Assembly: GCA_024405215.1 (NCBI GenBank)
Contig: JAKSPB010000004.1
Coordinates: 36,765-100,764 of the forward strand
DNA length: 64,000 bases
Reading direction: 5' to 3'
Source: Lentisphaeria bacterium
GTDB taxonomy: Bacteria > Verrucomicrobiota > Lentisphaeria > Oligosphaerales > Oligosphaeraceae
The position numbers and the translations under genes are program-made. The notes under the pieces are model-generated. The model made no database searches. It was not told the origin of the DNA and worked only from the letters and a program-made list of their open reading frames with translations. Below, piece after piece: positions 10,795-19,456 of this stretch; the stretch's first letter is position 1; every line of letters starts with the position of its first letter.

Positions 10795-11720
10795 AGATGG
10801 AGTTCCTTTAGGATTTCATCGTGGATGCGTCCTGCCACATCGCCTGAGAAGTCGTTTACGGGGATGGTGATGGCGCCTGGATGCTGATGGCGGAACCAGG
10901 TAAGCTGTCGCCGGGCGTACTGGATGGTCCGGTTGGCGAGGAGCTCCTGCAGGGCCTCCTGTCCTCCCGGTTCTCCTTGACGCAGAAATTCCGCGATGTC
11001 CCGGTAGCCTAGCGCCTGCCAGGCGGTAGGGGTGTTCGCCAGGCCTTGGGCCAGTGCCTGACGGCATTCCTCTACCCAGCCTTCTTCCAGCATTTTCTTG
11101 GTTCGCAGGCGGATGCGTTCTTTCAACAAGGTGAAGTCCGGCAGAATGCAGAATTGCCGGAAGCCTGGCGCAGGAACGGCATTCTTCTGCTGGAGCTCCC
11201 ATGGCGCCTTGCCCGTCAGGCGGAAGACTTCTACGGCGCGGGCGAGATGGCGTGGATTGCGCGCCAGATCTTCCGGGAGTTCTCCCGCCTGGGAGAGCTC
11301 GGCGCGAAGACGCCGGCAACCTTCTGGCGTGGCGGATTCCTCGCGCAAAGCGGCGGCGATGGCGGGGTCGCTGGGCATCAGCGAAAAGCCGTAGACCAGC
11401 GCCCGGGCGTAGAGGCCCGTGCCGCCGGCCAGGATGGCATGACGGCCGCGCCGTTGGATCTGGGAAATCAAGTCCTTTGCGGCGGGAACGAAAAGGTTCA
11501 CGTTCCATGGGGCCTGGATATCCAGCTGGTTGACAAGATGATGCGGGGCCATGGCGAGCTCTTCCGGACCTGGCTGGGCAGTGCCGATGGCGAGGCCTTT
11601 GTAGATCTGCATGGAGTCGCAGGAAATGACTTCGCCGCCCAGGTCATGGGCCAGGCGTGCGGCTGCGGCGCTTTTCCAGGAGCAGGTCGGCCCTAGGATG
11701 ACTAGCGTGGCATTGTCCAA
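10791..11720 (-). CDS. miaA: tRNA dimethylallyltransferase MiaA with altered P-loop
   Basis: Adds an isopentenyl group to A37 of tRNAs that read codons beginning with U. I start it at TTG 11720: GGAG lies seven bases upstream, it is two bases after the lspA stop, and the product (309 residues) has the family's length; a longer reading would overlap lspA out of frame. Family motifs are present: CDSMQIYKGLAIGTAQP (catalytic Asp), HHLVNQLD, AGGTGLYARAL and the late TWFRHQ. The P-loop is GPTCSWKS, whereas MiaA proteins have GPTxSGKT/S; the second conserved glycine is tryptophan (codon TGG at about 11675). Either a base error or a real loss of nucleotide binding. Confidence 0.88.
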   Translation of the reverse strand: MDNATLVILGPTCSWKSAAAARLAHDLGGEVISCDSMQIYKGLAIGTAQPGPEELAMAPHHLVNQLDIQAPWNVNLFVPAAKDLISQIQRRGRHAILAGGTGLYARALVYGFSLMPSDPAIAAALREESATPEGCRRLRAELSQAGELPEDLARNPRHLARAVEVFRLTGKAPWELQQKNAVPAPGFRQFCILPDFTLLKERIRLRTKKMLEEGWVEECRQALAQGLANTPTAWQALGYRDIAEFLRQGEPGGQEALQELLANRTIQYARRQLTWFRHQHPGAITIPVNDFSGDVAGRIHDEILKELHL

Positions 11721-11721
11721 G

Positions 11722-12216
11722 TCATTTCTCCGGGTGCTTCCTGCGGAGGAAGAATTCATAGATGCAGAGGTAGATGACGGCGAGGCTGATGGCGCTGTCG
11801 GCGACATTGAATGCCGGCCAGAAACGCAGGCAGAGGAAGTCTACCACGCCTTCGGCAAAGAAGAGCCGGTCGACCATGTTTCCTAGAATTCCTCCCAGCA
11901 GGAAGCCGAAAGGCATGGCGTAGGCGGGATTTTTGCAGGTGATCTTTTTCCAGAAGAGGACGATCACCAGAGCCGCCGTCAGGGAGAGCCAGCCCAGGAT
12001 GCTGGGATGGTTGGAGAACATTCCCCAGGCCGCGCCATGGTTTCGGACGTGCACGAGGGCGAAGACCCCTGGAATGACCGTCAGGAAGTCTTCTCCTGGA
12101 ATGGGCCAGTTGTGGTACACCAGGAATTTCGTCAGGTGGTCCAGAATGACGACAAGGATGGCGCAAATGCCAGGCCAGCCCAGCAATGCGTGTTTGGAGA
12201 GAGTGAAATTCTTCAC
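11722..12216 (-). CDS. lspA: Lipoprotein signal peptidase (signal peptidase II)
   Basis: Inner-membrane aspartyl protease that cleaves lipoprotein signal peptides. Four membrane segments are visible. Catalytic motifs: GGILGNMVDRLFFAEGVVDF (first Asp) and FNVADSAISLAV (second Asp); the third family motif is NHGAAWGMF. The GTG at 12216 gives 164 residues, the family norm, beginning MKNFTLSKHALLG; the frame stays open to 12354 and no clear ribosome binding site decides between starts. The last codons abut miaA, so lspA-miaA-coaE-rho read as one transcription unit. Confidence 0.88.
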   Translation of the reverse strand: MKNFTLSKHALLGWPGICAILVVILDHLTKFLVYHNWPIPGEDFLTVIPGVFALVHVRNHGAAWGMFSNHPSILGWLSLTAALVIVLFWKKITCKNPAYAMPFGFLLGGILGNMVDRLFFAEGVVDFLCLRFWPAFNVADSAISLAVIYLCIYEFFLRRKHPEK

Positions 12217-12389
12217 GGAAGCAAGGGAGAGTTTCTCAAGTGTTCGAAGGTTGCGGATCGGATGTCCTCCCGGAAAATACCGCAGGCCAATAGTGCCTTG
12301 CATCATAACGCATCGGCAATGCGCGTAAGATAACGGCTGAAATGACTTTTGCAATTTCCTCGATCAGTTTTTTCTTTGGCCAGCGATGG

Positions 12390-13601
12390 TTACGCTTTTC
12401 CCAAGAGGAAATCAATGGCATAGAGCTGGCGGATGCCGTCGTAGTTGGTTTCGGGATCGCAGTCAAGGGTGATGATGAATTTCGGGTAATTGTCCTTGAG
12501 GACTTTCAATGGGGCCAGCTCGCGGGATAGCGTATCTGGATCCCGGACGGTCAGGGCCACTTGGTAATATTGAGGGAGACCATGTTCAAAAGCGACGAAA
12601 TCCACTTCTCCCGTATCCAGTTTTCCGGTGAATACCTCGGAAAAACGCCGGCGCAGTTCAAGGTAGATGACATTTTCCAGCAGATGTCCAAGTTCCTGGT
12701 CCTTGCTTCCCAGCAAGGCGTATTTGAAGCCTGTATCGGCAAGGTAGTACTTGGAGAGGGTCTTCAGATAGGATTTCCCGCGGATGTCATAGCGTTGAAC
12801 CTGATGGAACAAGTAGCATTCCGTCAGGGCGGAAAGATATTCATCCAAGGTGGCTGGCGTCAGGGGAAGGCCTTCCCCTTTTAATGTCTTGGCGATGCTT
12901 CCGGGGGAGACGGGGCTGCCGATGGCGCTGATGAGAAAGCGGATGAGGCGTAAGAGCTGTCGGGGATTCCGGAAATTGTGACGTGCCATGACATCCTTGA
13001 AGAGAAGGGTGTCCAAGACGCTGGAAAGATATTCGTCGGCCAGGCGAGGCGTGTCATGCAGGGAAATGGCCAGGGGAAATCCGCCAGTGCGCAAGAATTT
13101 CCGGAAGTCTTCCTCGGGAACTGCACTCTGTGTGGCGGCATGGAACTCCGCGAAGGAAAAGGGAGAAAGTTCGTAGCTGACATAGCGACCGGTCAATAGG
13201 GTGCCTAGTTCTCCGGATAGAAAAAAGGCATTGGAGCCGGTGATGTATAAATCAACATTTCCTTTGGAGAAAAGACCATCGACCAGACGTTCAAAAGATG
13301 GGACCAGCTGAATTTCGTCAAGGAAAAGATAGGTGGTTTCCGTCGGAGAAAGATGGGGTTTGATCTCTTGCCAGACATCCTGCCAGGTGGCAAGATGGGA
13401 TAGGTCCGGATCCTCGAAATTGTAGGAAAGAATACGGGCTGGCGATATGCCCAGCTTGGCGAGATGCCGCTGGAAAAGGAGGAATACGGTGGATTTTCCG
13501 GCACGACGAATGCCCGTCATGACTTTGATGAGCGGTTTGTCACGCCAGGAATCCAACCAGGAAAGGGCGTCAGGACGATGATATAAGTTCTGTGAGGGCA
13601 T
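12390..13601 (-). CDS. ATPase of the AAA_14 / DUF4143 family
   Basis: 403 residues. The N-terminal P-loop ATPase has GIRRAGKSTVFLLF (Walker A, about residue 31) and TTYLFLDEIQLVPSFE (Walker B), followed by ITGSNAFFLSGELGTLLTGR, typical of the AAA_14 group. The C-terminal part (from about residue 200) matches the DUF4143 pattern with LKTLSKYYLADTGFKYALLG and a nuclease-like end with TGEVDFVAFEHG. Such proteins are abundant, often mobile and of unknown role. A large AT-rich inverted repeat lies just upstream. Confidence 0.9.
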   Translation of the reverse strand: MPSQNLYHRPDALSWLDSWRDKPLIKVMTGIRRAGKSTVFLLFQRHLAKLGISPARILSYNFEDPDLSHLATWQDVWQEIKPHLSPTETTYLFLDEIQLVPSFERLVDGLFSKGNVDLYITGSNAFFLSGELGTLLTGRYVSYELSPFSFAEFHAATQSAVPEEDFRKFLRTGGFPLAISLHDTPRLADEYLSSVLDTLLFKDVMARHNFRNPRQLLRLIRFLISAIGSPVSPGSIAKTLKGEGLPLTPATLDEYLSALTECYLFHQVQRYDIRGKSYLKTLSKYYLADTGFKYALLGSKDQELGHLLENVIYLELRRRFSEVFTGKLDTGEVDFVAFEHGLPQYYQVALTVRDPDTLSRELAPLKVLKDNYPKFIITLDCDPETNYDGIRQLYAIDFLLGKA

Positions 13602-13666
13602 GGCGGGGCCGTGAAGATAAACAACGGAATTTCCTTAAATATACTGAAAAAAAAGAATATTTCCAG

Positions 13667-13732
13667 AAAAAACAAAGTATACTTTAAAAACTCCTTGAAT
13701 ATTGAAAGTTTTTTAAGTATACTTTGTTTTTT
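13667..13732. repeat. 25-bp AT-rich inverted repeat (terminator-like hairpin)
   Basis: Arms at 13667-13691 and 13708-13732 match at 24 of 25 positions, with a 17-base loop. Each arm contains AAAGTATACTT or its complement. It begins at the stop codon of nrdG and lies upstream of the ATPase gene, so it may end nrdG transcription (minus strand), although the stem is poor in GC for an ordinary terminator. Confidence 0.65.
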
Positions 13733-14462
13733 ACCGCGCCTTTGCCAGCTGGACGTATGGCGCGGCGGCTTTGGCGCACTCTTCCAGGATGGACGGCTTG
13801 GTGCGCGGCGCGCTTCTCAAAGCTATATCGGGAAGATTCTCGTGGGGGACGAAGGGCTGGAAAAGCCAACGCTTGGCGCCCTGGACATCCTTTGCGGCGG
13901 CGGCGATTTCCTCGGGCGTGTGGATGCCTTCCAGGACCGTGGTACGGAATTCGTAGTCCTTTGCCTTGTCCATGATGAGCTTGATGGATGCGCGGATGCG
14001 GTCCAGCTGGGAATATTTCACGAAAGTCGGATAATGATCCAGGGCGCACTTGATATCCATGGCCACGTAGTCCAGCTCTGGAAGCAGTTTTTCCAGCATT
14101 TCGGGATTGGCGCCGTTTGTATCCAGCTTGACCAGGAAGCCCTCTTCCTTTAGGAAATGGATGGTCTGGGGCAGCGCGGCATGGATGGTGGGTTCTCCGC
14201 CGGTTACGGTCACGGCCTTGACCCACTCCTCACGATATTTATCCAATCGCTGTTTCAGCGTAGCGAAGGTAAAGGTCTTGGCGTCAACGGCGCCGATGAG
14301 ATCCGGGTTATGGCAGAATCCGCATCGGAAGTTGCAACCGCTGGTGAACATCAGCACCCCCAGATGGCCGGGATAGTCGACCATGCTGGGCTGGCGCATG
14401 ATGGCGTTGATGACGGAGCGCTCCTCCAGGGACGGTGCGATGGGGTTTTCCTGCACAGCCAT
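13731..14462 (-). CDS. nrdG: Anaerobic ribonucleotide reductase activating protein (radical SAM)
   Basis: Radical SAM enzyme that installs the glycyl radical in NrdD. 243 residues. The cluster motif CNFRCGFCHNPD (Cys-x3-Cys-x2-Cys, about residues 44-55) is intact, and TVTGGEPTIHAALP and DTNGANPEML are SAM-binding regions. It is the last gene of the nrdD - glutaredoxin-like - nrdG cluster on the minus strand, starting 12 bases after the preceding stop. Confidence 0.93.
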   Translation of the reverse strand: MAVQENPIAPSLEERSVINAIMRQPSMVDYPGHLGVLMFTSGCNFRCGFCHNPDLIGAVDAKTFTFATLKQRLDKYREEWVKAVTVTGGEPTIHAALPQTIHFLKEEGFLVKLDTNGANPEMLEKLLPELDYVAMDIKCALDHYPTFVKYSQLDRIRASIKLIMDKAKDYEFRTTVLEGIHTPEEIAAAAKDVQGAKRWLFQPFVPHENLPDIALRSAPRTKPSILEECAKAAAPYVQLAKAR

Positions 14463-14474
14463 GAGAGAGTGCGC

Positions 14475-14885
14475 CTAGGCGAGTTCCAGTGCGGTATCAA
14501 GGATGCTCTTGATCATCTCGGGAGTGAGGGTTCCCTTGCCTTCTTCGGAGTAGTCCGTCTGGATGCCCAGGAACTGATAGAGCTTGGAGTGCTTGCAGAT
14601 GGGGTCCTTGGCGTCCGGATCGGGGTTGGCCAGATACTGGATCTTCCCGTCGTCGGTGGCGCGGGAAATGACCATGGCGGGAATGCGGCTGGGATTCAGG
14701 CATTCGGTGCGGCAGAATTTTGCCAGGCCCTCTTCCTCCAGGACATTGTGGTATTCCTTGCGGAAGCAGGCGTATTGGGGCTCTTCGGCCAGCATTTTGT
14801 CCAGACGGCGGTTCAGCATGGCGCACTTGGCACAGCCGGGCTTGCCGAAGACGTTGACGACCAGTTGGTTCTTGGTTTCCATCAT
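14475..14885 (-). CDS. Glutaredoxin/thioredoxin-like protein between nrdD and nrdG
   Basis: 136 residues. A thioredoxin-like beta strand (LVVNVFGKPGCAKCAML) carries a CAKC dithiol near residue 18; two further cysteines are in FCRTECLNPS. The IPAMVIS segment resembles the cis-proline region of the fold. Its place between nrdD and nrdG suggests that it supplies electrons or keeps the reductase reduced, but no biochemical proof is visible. GAAAGGAAAGAA upstream could be its ribosome binding site. Confidence 0.72.
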   Translation of the reverse strand: MMETKNQLVVNVFGKPGCAKCAMLNRRLDKMLAEEPQYACFRKEYHNVLEEEGLAKFCRTECLNPSRIPAMVISRATDDGKIQYLANPDPDAKDPICKHSKLYQFLGIQTDYSEEGKGTLTPEMIKSILDTALELA

Positions 14886-14914
14886 GGCTTTCTTTCCTTT
14901 GCGTTCCTTTGGCG

Positions 14915-17635
14915 TTAGTCGGCGATTTCAAAGCTGGCGTTGGCGGAGACATCCGCATTCTCGACGGCGTAGTCGCCACGATGGCGGTTGACCAGTTCGC
15001 CGTAGCGCTTGGACTTGTTCCAGTTCTGGATCTTGCTGAAGTAACCAACCACGCGGGTGAGGCCGAAGACATCGGAGGAACCGCACTGCACGCAGGTCTC
15101 CTGGAGACCGCGGGACTGGTGTCCGCAATGCTGGCAGTAGGTGAACTCGGGGGAGATGGTGATCTGGGCGGCCTGGGTGCGCAGGAAGCTCTGGTGGATG
15201 AGCTCGCCAATGGCTTCTGCGGAGGGCTTCTCCTCGCCGACGAAGGCGTGGATCATGGCGCCGGACTCGATGATGGAGTGGAAGATGCCCTGCTTGCGGA
15301 TGCGCTCCACCAGGGAGACGGGGGCCTCGGCGGCCAGATGGATGGAGTTGGTGTAGTAGGCGACGTCTTCGCTGTCGCCTTTGTAGCAGGTCAGGGCTTC
15401 GGGACGGAAGTAGAGCAGGTCGGCCTTGGCCAGACGGCGGGCGGCGGATTCGGCGGGGGATTCCTCCAGGGTGAACTTCAGACCGTATTCCTCGGTGTAG
15501 TGCTTGGTGCGCAGATACATGTGGGTGGTCAGCTTCAGGGCCATGTCGTAGGCCTCGTCGCTTTCATGCATTTCCTTGCCCAGCATGAACTTGATCATGT
15601 CGTTCATGCCCAGCATGCCGATGATGTACGTGCACTTGTCCAGCTCGATGTAAGGACGGCCGTCACAGGCCTTCTTGCCCACCTGCCACAACGGGCGCCC
15701 AGGCTCGGACATCATCAGGGCGATCATCTTCTTCTTTTGCAAATGCGCCTGGACCACCAAGTCCATCATCTTGTCGATTTCGGCGCAGACGCCCTCGTAG
15801 GTCTTGTTGCCGGCGCGGGCGGCGCGGAAGGCGCACTGGGGCAGGTTGATGGTGACATTCTGGAAGCCGCAGAAGCGCAGGCATTCGGGATGGCGGAGCA
15901 TCCGGTTGTCGGTGATGGTGGTGCGGAGACGGCAGCAGGCGGAGAGGGTGACTTCGTCGCGGTCGAAGATGAAGTAGGTGGAGCCGTTATGGCTGGCCAG
16001 GTCGCATGCTTCCTGGAAGATCTTGTATTGCTCGGGATCCTCGAAGGTCTCGGCGGAGACATGGAAGTCGCACTTGGGGAATTCGAAGATGCGGCCGTTG
16101 CGGTCGCCTTCGCCCCAGACTTTCAGCAGTGCGCTGGTGAAACGGCGGGCCTCTGTTTCGTATTCGCCGTAGCAGACGATGTGCTCGCCGCGTTTCTCCA
16201 GTTCGGCGGTCACGGCAGGATCAATGGCAAGACCGGTCTTCTCGCTGTAGGTCTCGCGCAGGACCAGGCGCTCTTCCCCGTTGGCTTCCTTGATGTAGAG
16301 GTTCATCAGGCGGTTGCCGTTGGCATCGGTGGTTTCCTGAAGATGCTCCACCAGTTGGTGGATGGCACCCTGCGCATCCTTCAGCTGATAGAAGCCGCCG
16401 GGGCCGATGGCGGGGACGGTCTTCATATACTTCGGCACGCCGGTGTGGATGTTGAAGTCCAGGAAGAGGGTCTGCCCGCCGCGGGAGAAGGCATTCTGGG
16501 AACCATTGAAGATGAGTTCCTGGGCGACCTGCTTCATCTGCTTGTCGGAGAGGCCGACCAGATAGGGCGCATAGAAGATGTTGATGTAGGCGATGCCGAG
16601 GGCGCCGGCATAGTTGGCCTGCATGGAGGCCAGATAGGTGTTCAGATGGCCCGTCAGGACGCTGGCGCTGCGGGCGGGGTCGGACTCGGTGTTCAGGTTG
16701 GTCAAGCCGGCCAGACCGTATTTCTTGATGTATTCAATGGAGTGGCTGGAGCAGTACACGCGATGGGGATAGCCCAGGTCATGCAGATGGATGGCGCCGG
16801 TGTCGTGGGCTGCCTTGACTTCCTTGGAGAAGATGGCGTCCAAACCCCACTGCTTCAGGACCAGCTCCGCGATGGAGAGGTTCACCGCTTCGGGGTTGTT
16901 GTTGACGATGTTGCTGTTCTCGTTGGACTTGGAGTACATCAGGTTCTCGACGAACTCCCGGGGGACGGCGTATATGGAAAGGTCCTGCAGACGGCCGGTG
17001 TAGCCGTGGGACTCCAGGACGTTGTTGACCATCTCGCGGATCAGAAGCGTGTTCACGCGCTTCATGTTGCTGGCGATGATTTCGTTCTCCACTTCCTTCG
17101 CAATCGCGATGGCCTGCTCGATGTCCATGTCCAGCTTGTCAACCAGCTTGCGGACAATCTTGGTGCGGTCCCAGGTGCCCAAGGAGGCGTCGCCCATGGA
17201 CTGAACCAGCAGGAGGCTCTGGTCCGTCAGGTCGCCGCGGTTGCCCTTGGCGTTCCGGTCGCTCACGCGAATCGCCAGACGGGCGCGTTCGCGGCTCTTG
17301 CGGTAACGCTTGTAGGCCGCGACGGTGGCTGGCAGACGATGCTCGGAGAGCGTGATCTCCACCACGTCCTGGACATCTTCAATGGCGGGAATGCGCTTGC
17401 CGTTCGCATCTTCGTGGACGTAGTATTCGCACAGCGGGTTGTTCAGCTGCGCAATGACGTCGTTGGCGATTTCCGTGGCTTCTTCTTCCGTGAAAGTGCG
17501 ACCTTCCTGAGTGGATGCCGCCTGGCCGGCCTTGAAAATGGCGGTGGCAATCTTTTTCGCGTTGAAGGGGACGATCATGCCGTCACGCTTGCGAAAACTC
17601 TGGAACGGTGACTCTGGAACGGAAAGGGAGGCCAT
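14915..17635 (-). CDS. nrdD: Anaerobic ribonucleoside-triphosphate reductase
   Basis: Glycyl-radical enzyme that makes deoxynucleotides without oxygen. 906 residues, longer than E. coli NrdD (712), mainly because of the N-terminal regulatory part. Residues 10-115 form an ATP-cone (RKRDGMIVPFNAKKIATAIF), and the segment around residues 140-195 looks like part of a second, weaker cone. The catalytic barrel contains SACCRLRTTITDN with paired cysteines. Near the C-terminus are the zinc site CQHCGHQ...CVQCGSSD and the glycyl radical loop RVVGYFSKIQNW. Two tandem pairs of NrdR-like boxes lie upstream, so expression is probably controlled by NrdR and ATP/dATP. Confidence 0.95.
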   Translation of the reverse strand: MASLSVPESPFQSFRKRDGMIVPFNAKKIATAIFKAGQAASTQEGRTFTEEEATEIANDVIAQLNNPLCEYYVHEDANGKRIPAIEDVQDVVEITLSEHRLPATVAAYKRYRKSRERARLAIRVSDRNAKGNRGDLTDQSLLLVQSMGDASLGTWDRTKIVRKLVDKLDMDIEQAIAIAKEVENEIIASNMKRVNTLLIREMVNNVLESHGYTGRLQDLSIYAVPREFVENLMYSKSNENSNIVNNNPEAVNLSIAELVLKQWGLDAIFSKEVKAAHDTGAIHLHDLGYPHRVYCSSHSIEYIKKYGLAGLTNLNTESDPARSASVLTGHLNTYLASMQANYAGALGIAYINIFYAPYLVGLSDKQMKQVAQELIFNGSQNAFSRGGQTLFLDFNIHTGVPKYMKTVPAIGPGGFYQLKDAQGAIHQLVEHLQETTDANGNRLMNLYIKEANGEERLVLRETYSEKTGLAIDPAVTAELEKRGEHIVCYGEYETEARRFTSALLKVWGEGDRNGRIFEFPKCDFHVSAETFEDPEQYKIFQEACDLASHNGSTYFIFDRDEVTLSACCRLRTTITDNRMLRHPECLRFCGFQNVTINLPQCAFRAARAGNKTYEGVCAEIDKMMDLVVQAHLQKKKMIALMMSEPGRPLWQVGKKACDGRPYIELDKCTYIIGMLGMNDMIKFMLGKEMHESDEAYDMALKLTTHMYLRTKHYTEEYGLKFTLEESPAESAARRLAKADLLYFRPEALTCYKGDSEDVAYYTNSIHLAAEAPVSLVERIRKQGIFHSIIESGAMIHAFVGEEKPSAEAIGELIHQSFLRTQAAQITISPEFTYCQHCGHQSRGLQETCVQCGSSDVFGLTRVVGYFSKIQNWNKSKRYGELVNRHRGDYAVENADVSANASFEIAD

Positions 17636-17757
17636 GGCGTAAATCTCCTGAATGGGCAGTGTTTTTTACAGACAAGATTCCCCATGGGCGCCAGCGGTGA
17701 AGAAAGAAGAAATGGCACTCTGGGAACAAGATTGACGGGGGGATTCAGTAATTTTCC

Positions 17758-17804
17758 ATACTATATATGCCGTTTTGTGGATGTGTATCCACAATATCTT
17801 GTGG
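17758..17804. promoter_or_regulatory. Tandem NrdR-like boxes, pair I
   Basis: Two 16-mers, ATACTATATATGCCGT at 17758-17773 and CCACAATATCTTGTGG at 17789-17804, start 31 bp apart, the three-turn spacing typical of NrdR box pairs. The second is a near-perfect palindrome and fits the ACACwATATmTwGTGT-type consensus. They lie about 125-170 bases upstream of the nrdD start. Confidence 0.75.
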
Positions 17805-17916
17805 TTTTTGAAAAATCTTTATAACTATGTTGGAGAAAAATCTGTATCTTGTTGATAAATAGTAAAATATGCTGTAGAAAAAAAACTCTAAAAAAGTTAT
17901 AACGGCCTGAGGGAAA

Positions 17917-17964
17917 CCACTAAATCTAGGCGTCTATCCGGCAAAAGACCACTATATCTTGGGT
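17917..17964. promoter_or_regulatory. Tandem NrdR-like boxes, pair II
   Basis: CCACTAAATCTAGGCG (17917-17932) and CCACTATATCTTGGGT (17949-17964) start 32 bp apart. Both share the CCACtAtATCTwGG core with the second box of pair I. The pair lies about 280-330 bases upstream of the nrdD start. Confidence 0.65.
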
Positions 17965-18083
17965 GGATGGGCTGGCGTCGGCGGGGTTCTCCCTTTGTGA
18001 AAGATGGGTTGGAGGGGGGCTTGGGGGCGGGATTTCCGCGTTCCGCATGGATTCAACGGAGATCCCCCCATCCAGGACCATTC

Positions 18084-18872
18084 CTATTTGCAATACCGTC
18101 TCATTTTCCTGAGGTCCTGTCTGCCTTTTTTGACGGCCAGGATGATATGCCGGATGGGATCGCCCGGCACCAGGGAGAGTTCGGTGTCTTCCACCACGTC
18201 GAATCCGAATGCGGGGCAGGCCTCGGCGAAAAGCGGTCCTTCTTCCTGAGGCCAGCTTTGTCCCTTCATCAGGACGAATACTCCGCCTTGATCAAGCAGT
18301 TCGTATGCGTCCGGCAACAACTCGACACCTTTTCCAACGGCGCGAGCGGTGACGATTTCCGCGTGATGCTGGAGATCCGGGCGTGCGCGTCCCACATCTC
18401 TTCCGCGGAAGGAGGCCGCTGCCCCTTTTCCCGTGCGCGGGATGATCGGGATGGAGGCATTGAGGAAATCCACCTTCTTCTGACGCGCGTCAATCAAGGT
18501 GAAATCCTGTGTGGTCATGCAGGTCATGAGGGGGAGTCCCGGATATCCGCCGCCGCTTCCCAGATCTACGATGGCGCTATGTTCCTCGCAAAGGGATTCG
18601 AGGACGGGCAGCAGGGTCAGGGAGTCCAGCAGGGAGAACTTCAGATAGTCCGCCGGCGTGGTGAGACGGGTGAGGTTCAGCCATTCGTTGACGCCGACCA
18701 GGTGGCTGTAGAGCGCCTCGAAGGTCTTTCGGAAGGGATTGGGATCCGGCAGTTCCAGATTCTGGCAGTTTTGGCGGAAAGTCTGCCAGTCTTCTTCGGG
18801 GAAGGTCAGAATCGGATACTTTTCCGGGAGGAAATCCTGCGGGGAGCGTTGTTCGGGAGGGAGGGAGGGCAT
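18084..18872 (-). CDS. rsmG: 16S rRNA (guanine527-N7)-methyltransferase RsmG/GidB
   Basis: 262 residues. SAM-dependent methyltransferase modifying 16S rRNA G527. Characteristic features are NEWLNLTRLTTPADY early on (GidB: NxxxNLT), the SAM motif IVDLGSGGGYPGLPL (about residue 120), LIDARQKKVDFLNA and TARAVGK. Slightly longer than the usual ~210 residues because of an N-terminal extension of about 40 residues. It begins two bases after the stop of the flavin reductase gene, so the two are likely co-transcribed. Confidence 0.9.
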   Translation of the reverse strand: MPSLPPEQRSPQDFLPEKYPILTFPEEDWQTFRQNCQNLELPDPNPFRKTFEALYSHLVGVNEWLNLTRLTTPADYLKFSLLDSLTLLPVLESLCEEHSAIVDLGSGGGYPGLPLMTCMTTQDFTLIDARQKKVDFLNASIPIIPRTGKGAAASFRGRDVGRARPDLQHHAEIVTARAVGKGVELLPDAYELLDQGGVFVLMKGQSWPQEEGPLFAEACPAFGFDVVEDTELSLVPGDPIRHIILAVKKGRQDLRKMRRYCK

Positions 18873-18874
18873 GT

Positions 18875-19447
18875 TTACTTCTTGCGTACGGAATAGCCGT
18901 AGTATCCCAGTTCTTCACCCAAGGAGTAGTAATGTCCATGGGCATAGGCCAGGAGATTTGCTTTCTTCAGGTCCAGTTTGCCTTTTTCGTCGATTAGCGT
19001 GGAAGTGACCTGGACCGCCACCACCTGGCCGATGTAGACCACATGGGTGCCCAGCTCAAGGCGATGTTTGACTTCGCACTCCAGTGCCAGCGGGCATTCC
19101 TCCACGATGGGAGCCGTGATTTTCGAGGCCGCAATGGGAGTGAGATGGCGGGTGGAGAACTTGTCGGTGTCCTTGCCGCTGATGACGCCGCAGTAGTCCA
19201 CGGTTTCCACTTGGTCGACCGTGGGCATATTGACGGTGAAGCACTTCAGGGTCTCAATCTGGTGGTACGTGAAGCGGCTGGGGCGGACGCCGATGGAGAT
19301 CATGGGCGGGTCGCTGCAGAGCGTGCCCGCCCAGGCTGCGGTCATGATGTCCCAGGGATGGCGTTTGCCATCGCCGGTGCCGACAAGCACCACGGGGCTG
19401 GGGCCAAGCTGTGTGCTGCCGGGCCAGATGGTTTTTTCAATGGCCAT
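18875..19447 (-). CDS. Flavin reductase-like FMN-binding protein
   Basis: 190 residues of the flavin reductase-like split-barrel fold. Visible are SPVVLVGTGDGKRHPWDIMTAAW near the N-terminus (FMN-binding region), PPMISIGVRPSRFTYHQIE and FTVNMPT, in the family's order. Members reduce FMN or act as flavin-dependent oxidoreductases; the substrate cannot be told here. It lies between a sugar isomerase gene (nine bases upstream) and rsmG. Confidence 0.83.
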   Translation of the reverse strand: MAIEKTIWPGSTQLGPSPVVLVGTGDGKRHPWDIMTAAWAGTLCSDPPMISIGVRPSRFTYHQIETLKCFTVNMPTVDQVETVDYCGVISGKDTDKFSTRHLTPIAASKITAPIVEECPLALECEVKHRLELGTHVVYIGQVVAVQVTSTLIDEKGKLDLKKANLLAYAHGHYYSLGEELGYYGYSVRKK

Positions 19448-19456
19448 GGGGGCGAA

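Larger units (their letters stand above)
17636..18083. other. Gene-free region upstream of nrdD
   Basis: About 450 bases without a convincing gene. It is AT-rich in the middle (17745-17920) and holds four NrdR-like boxes in two pairs. The part from 17965 to 18083 is G-rich with no recognised feature and runs up to the rsmG stop codon. Confidence 0.6.

Noticed and set aside
11720..11807. A longer MiaA starting at 11807
   Set aside because: It would overlap the lspA 3' end with a Ser/Thr-rich segment unlike MiaA; the TTG at 11720 has a suitable ribosome site and gives the family length.
14909..17611. A 900-codon open frame on the plus strand opposite nrdD
   Set aside because: It is the mirror of a strongly supported nrdD gene; its translation is Gly/Val/Ala-rich without motifs, as expected for antisense of a GC-rich gene.
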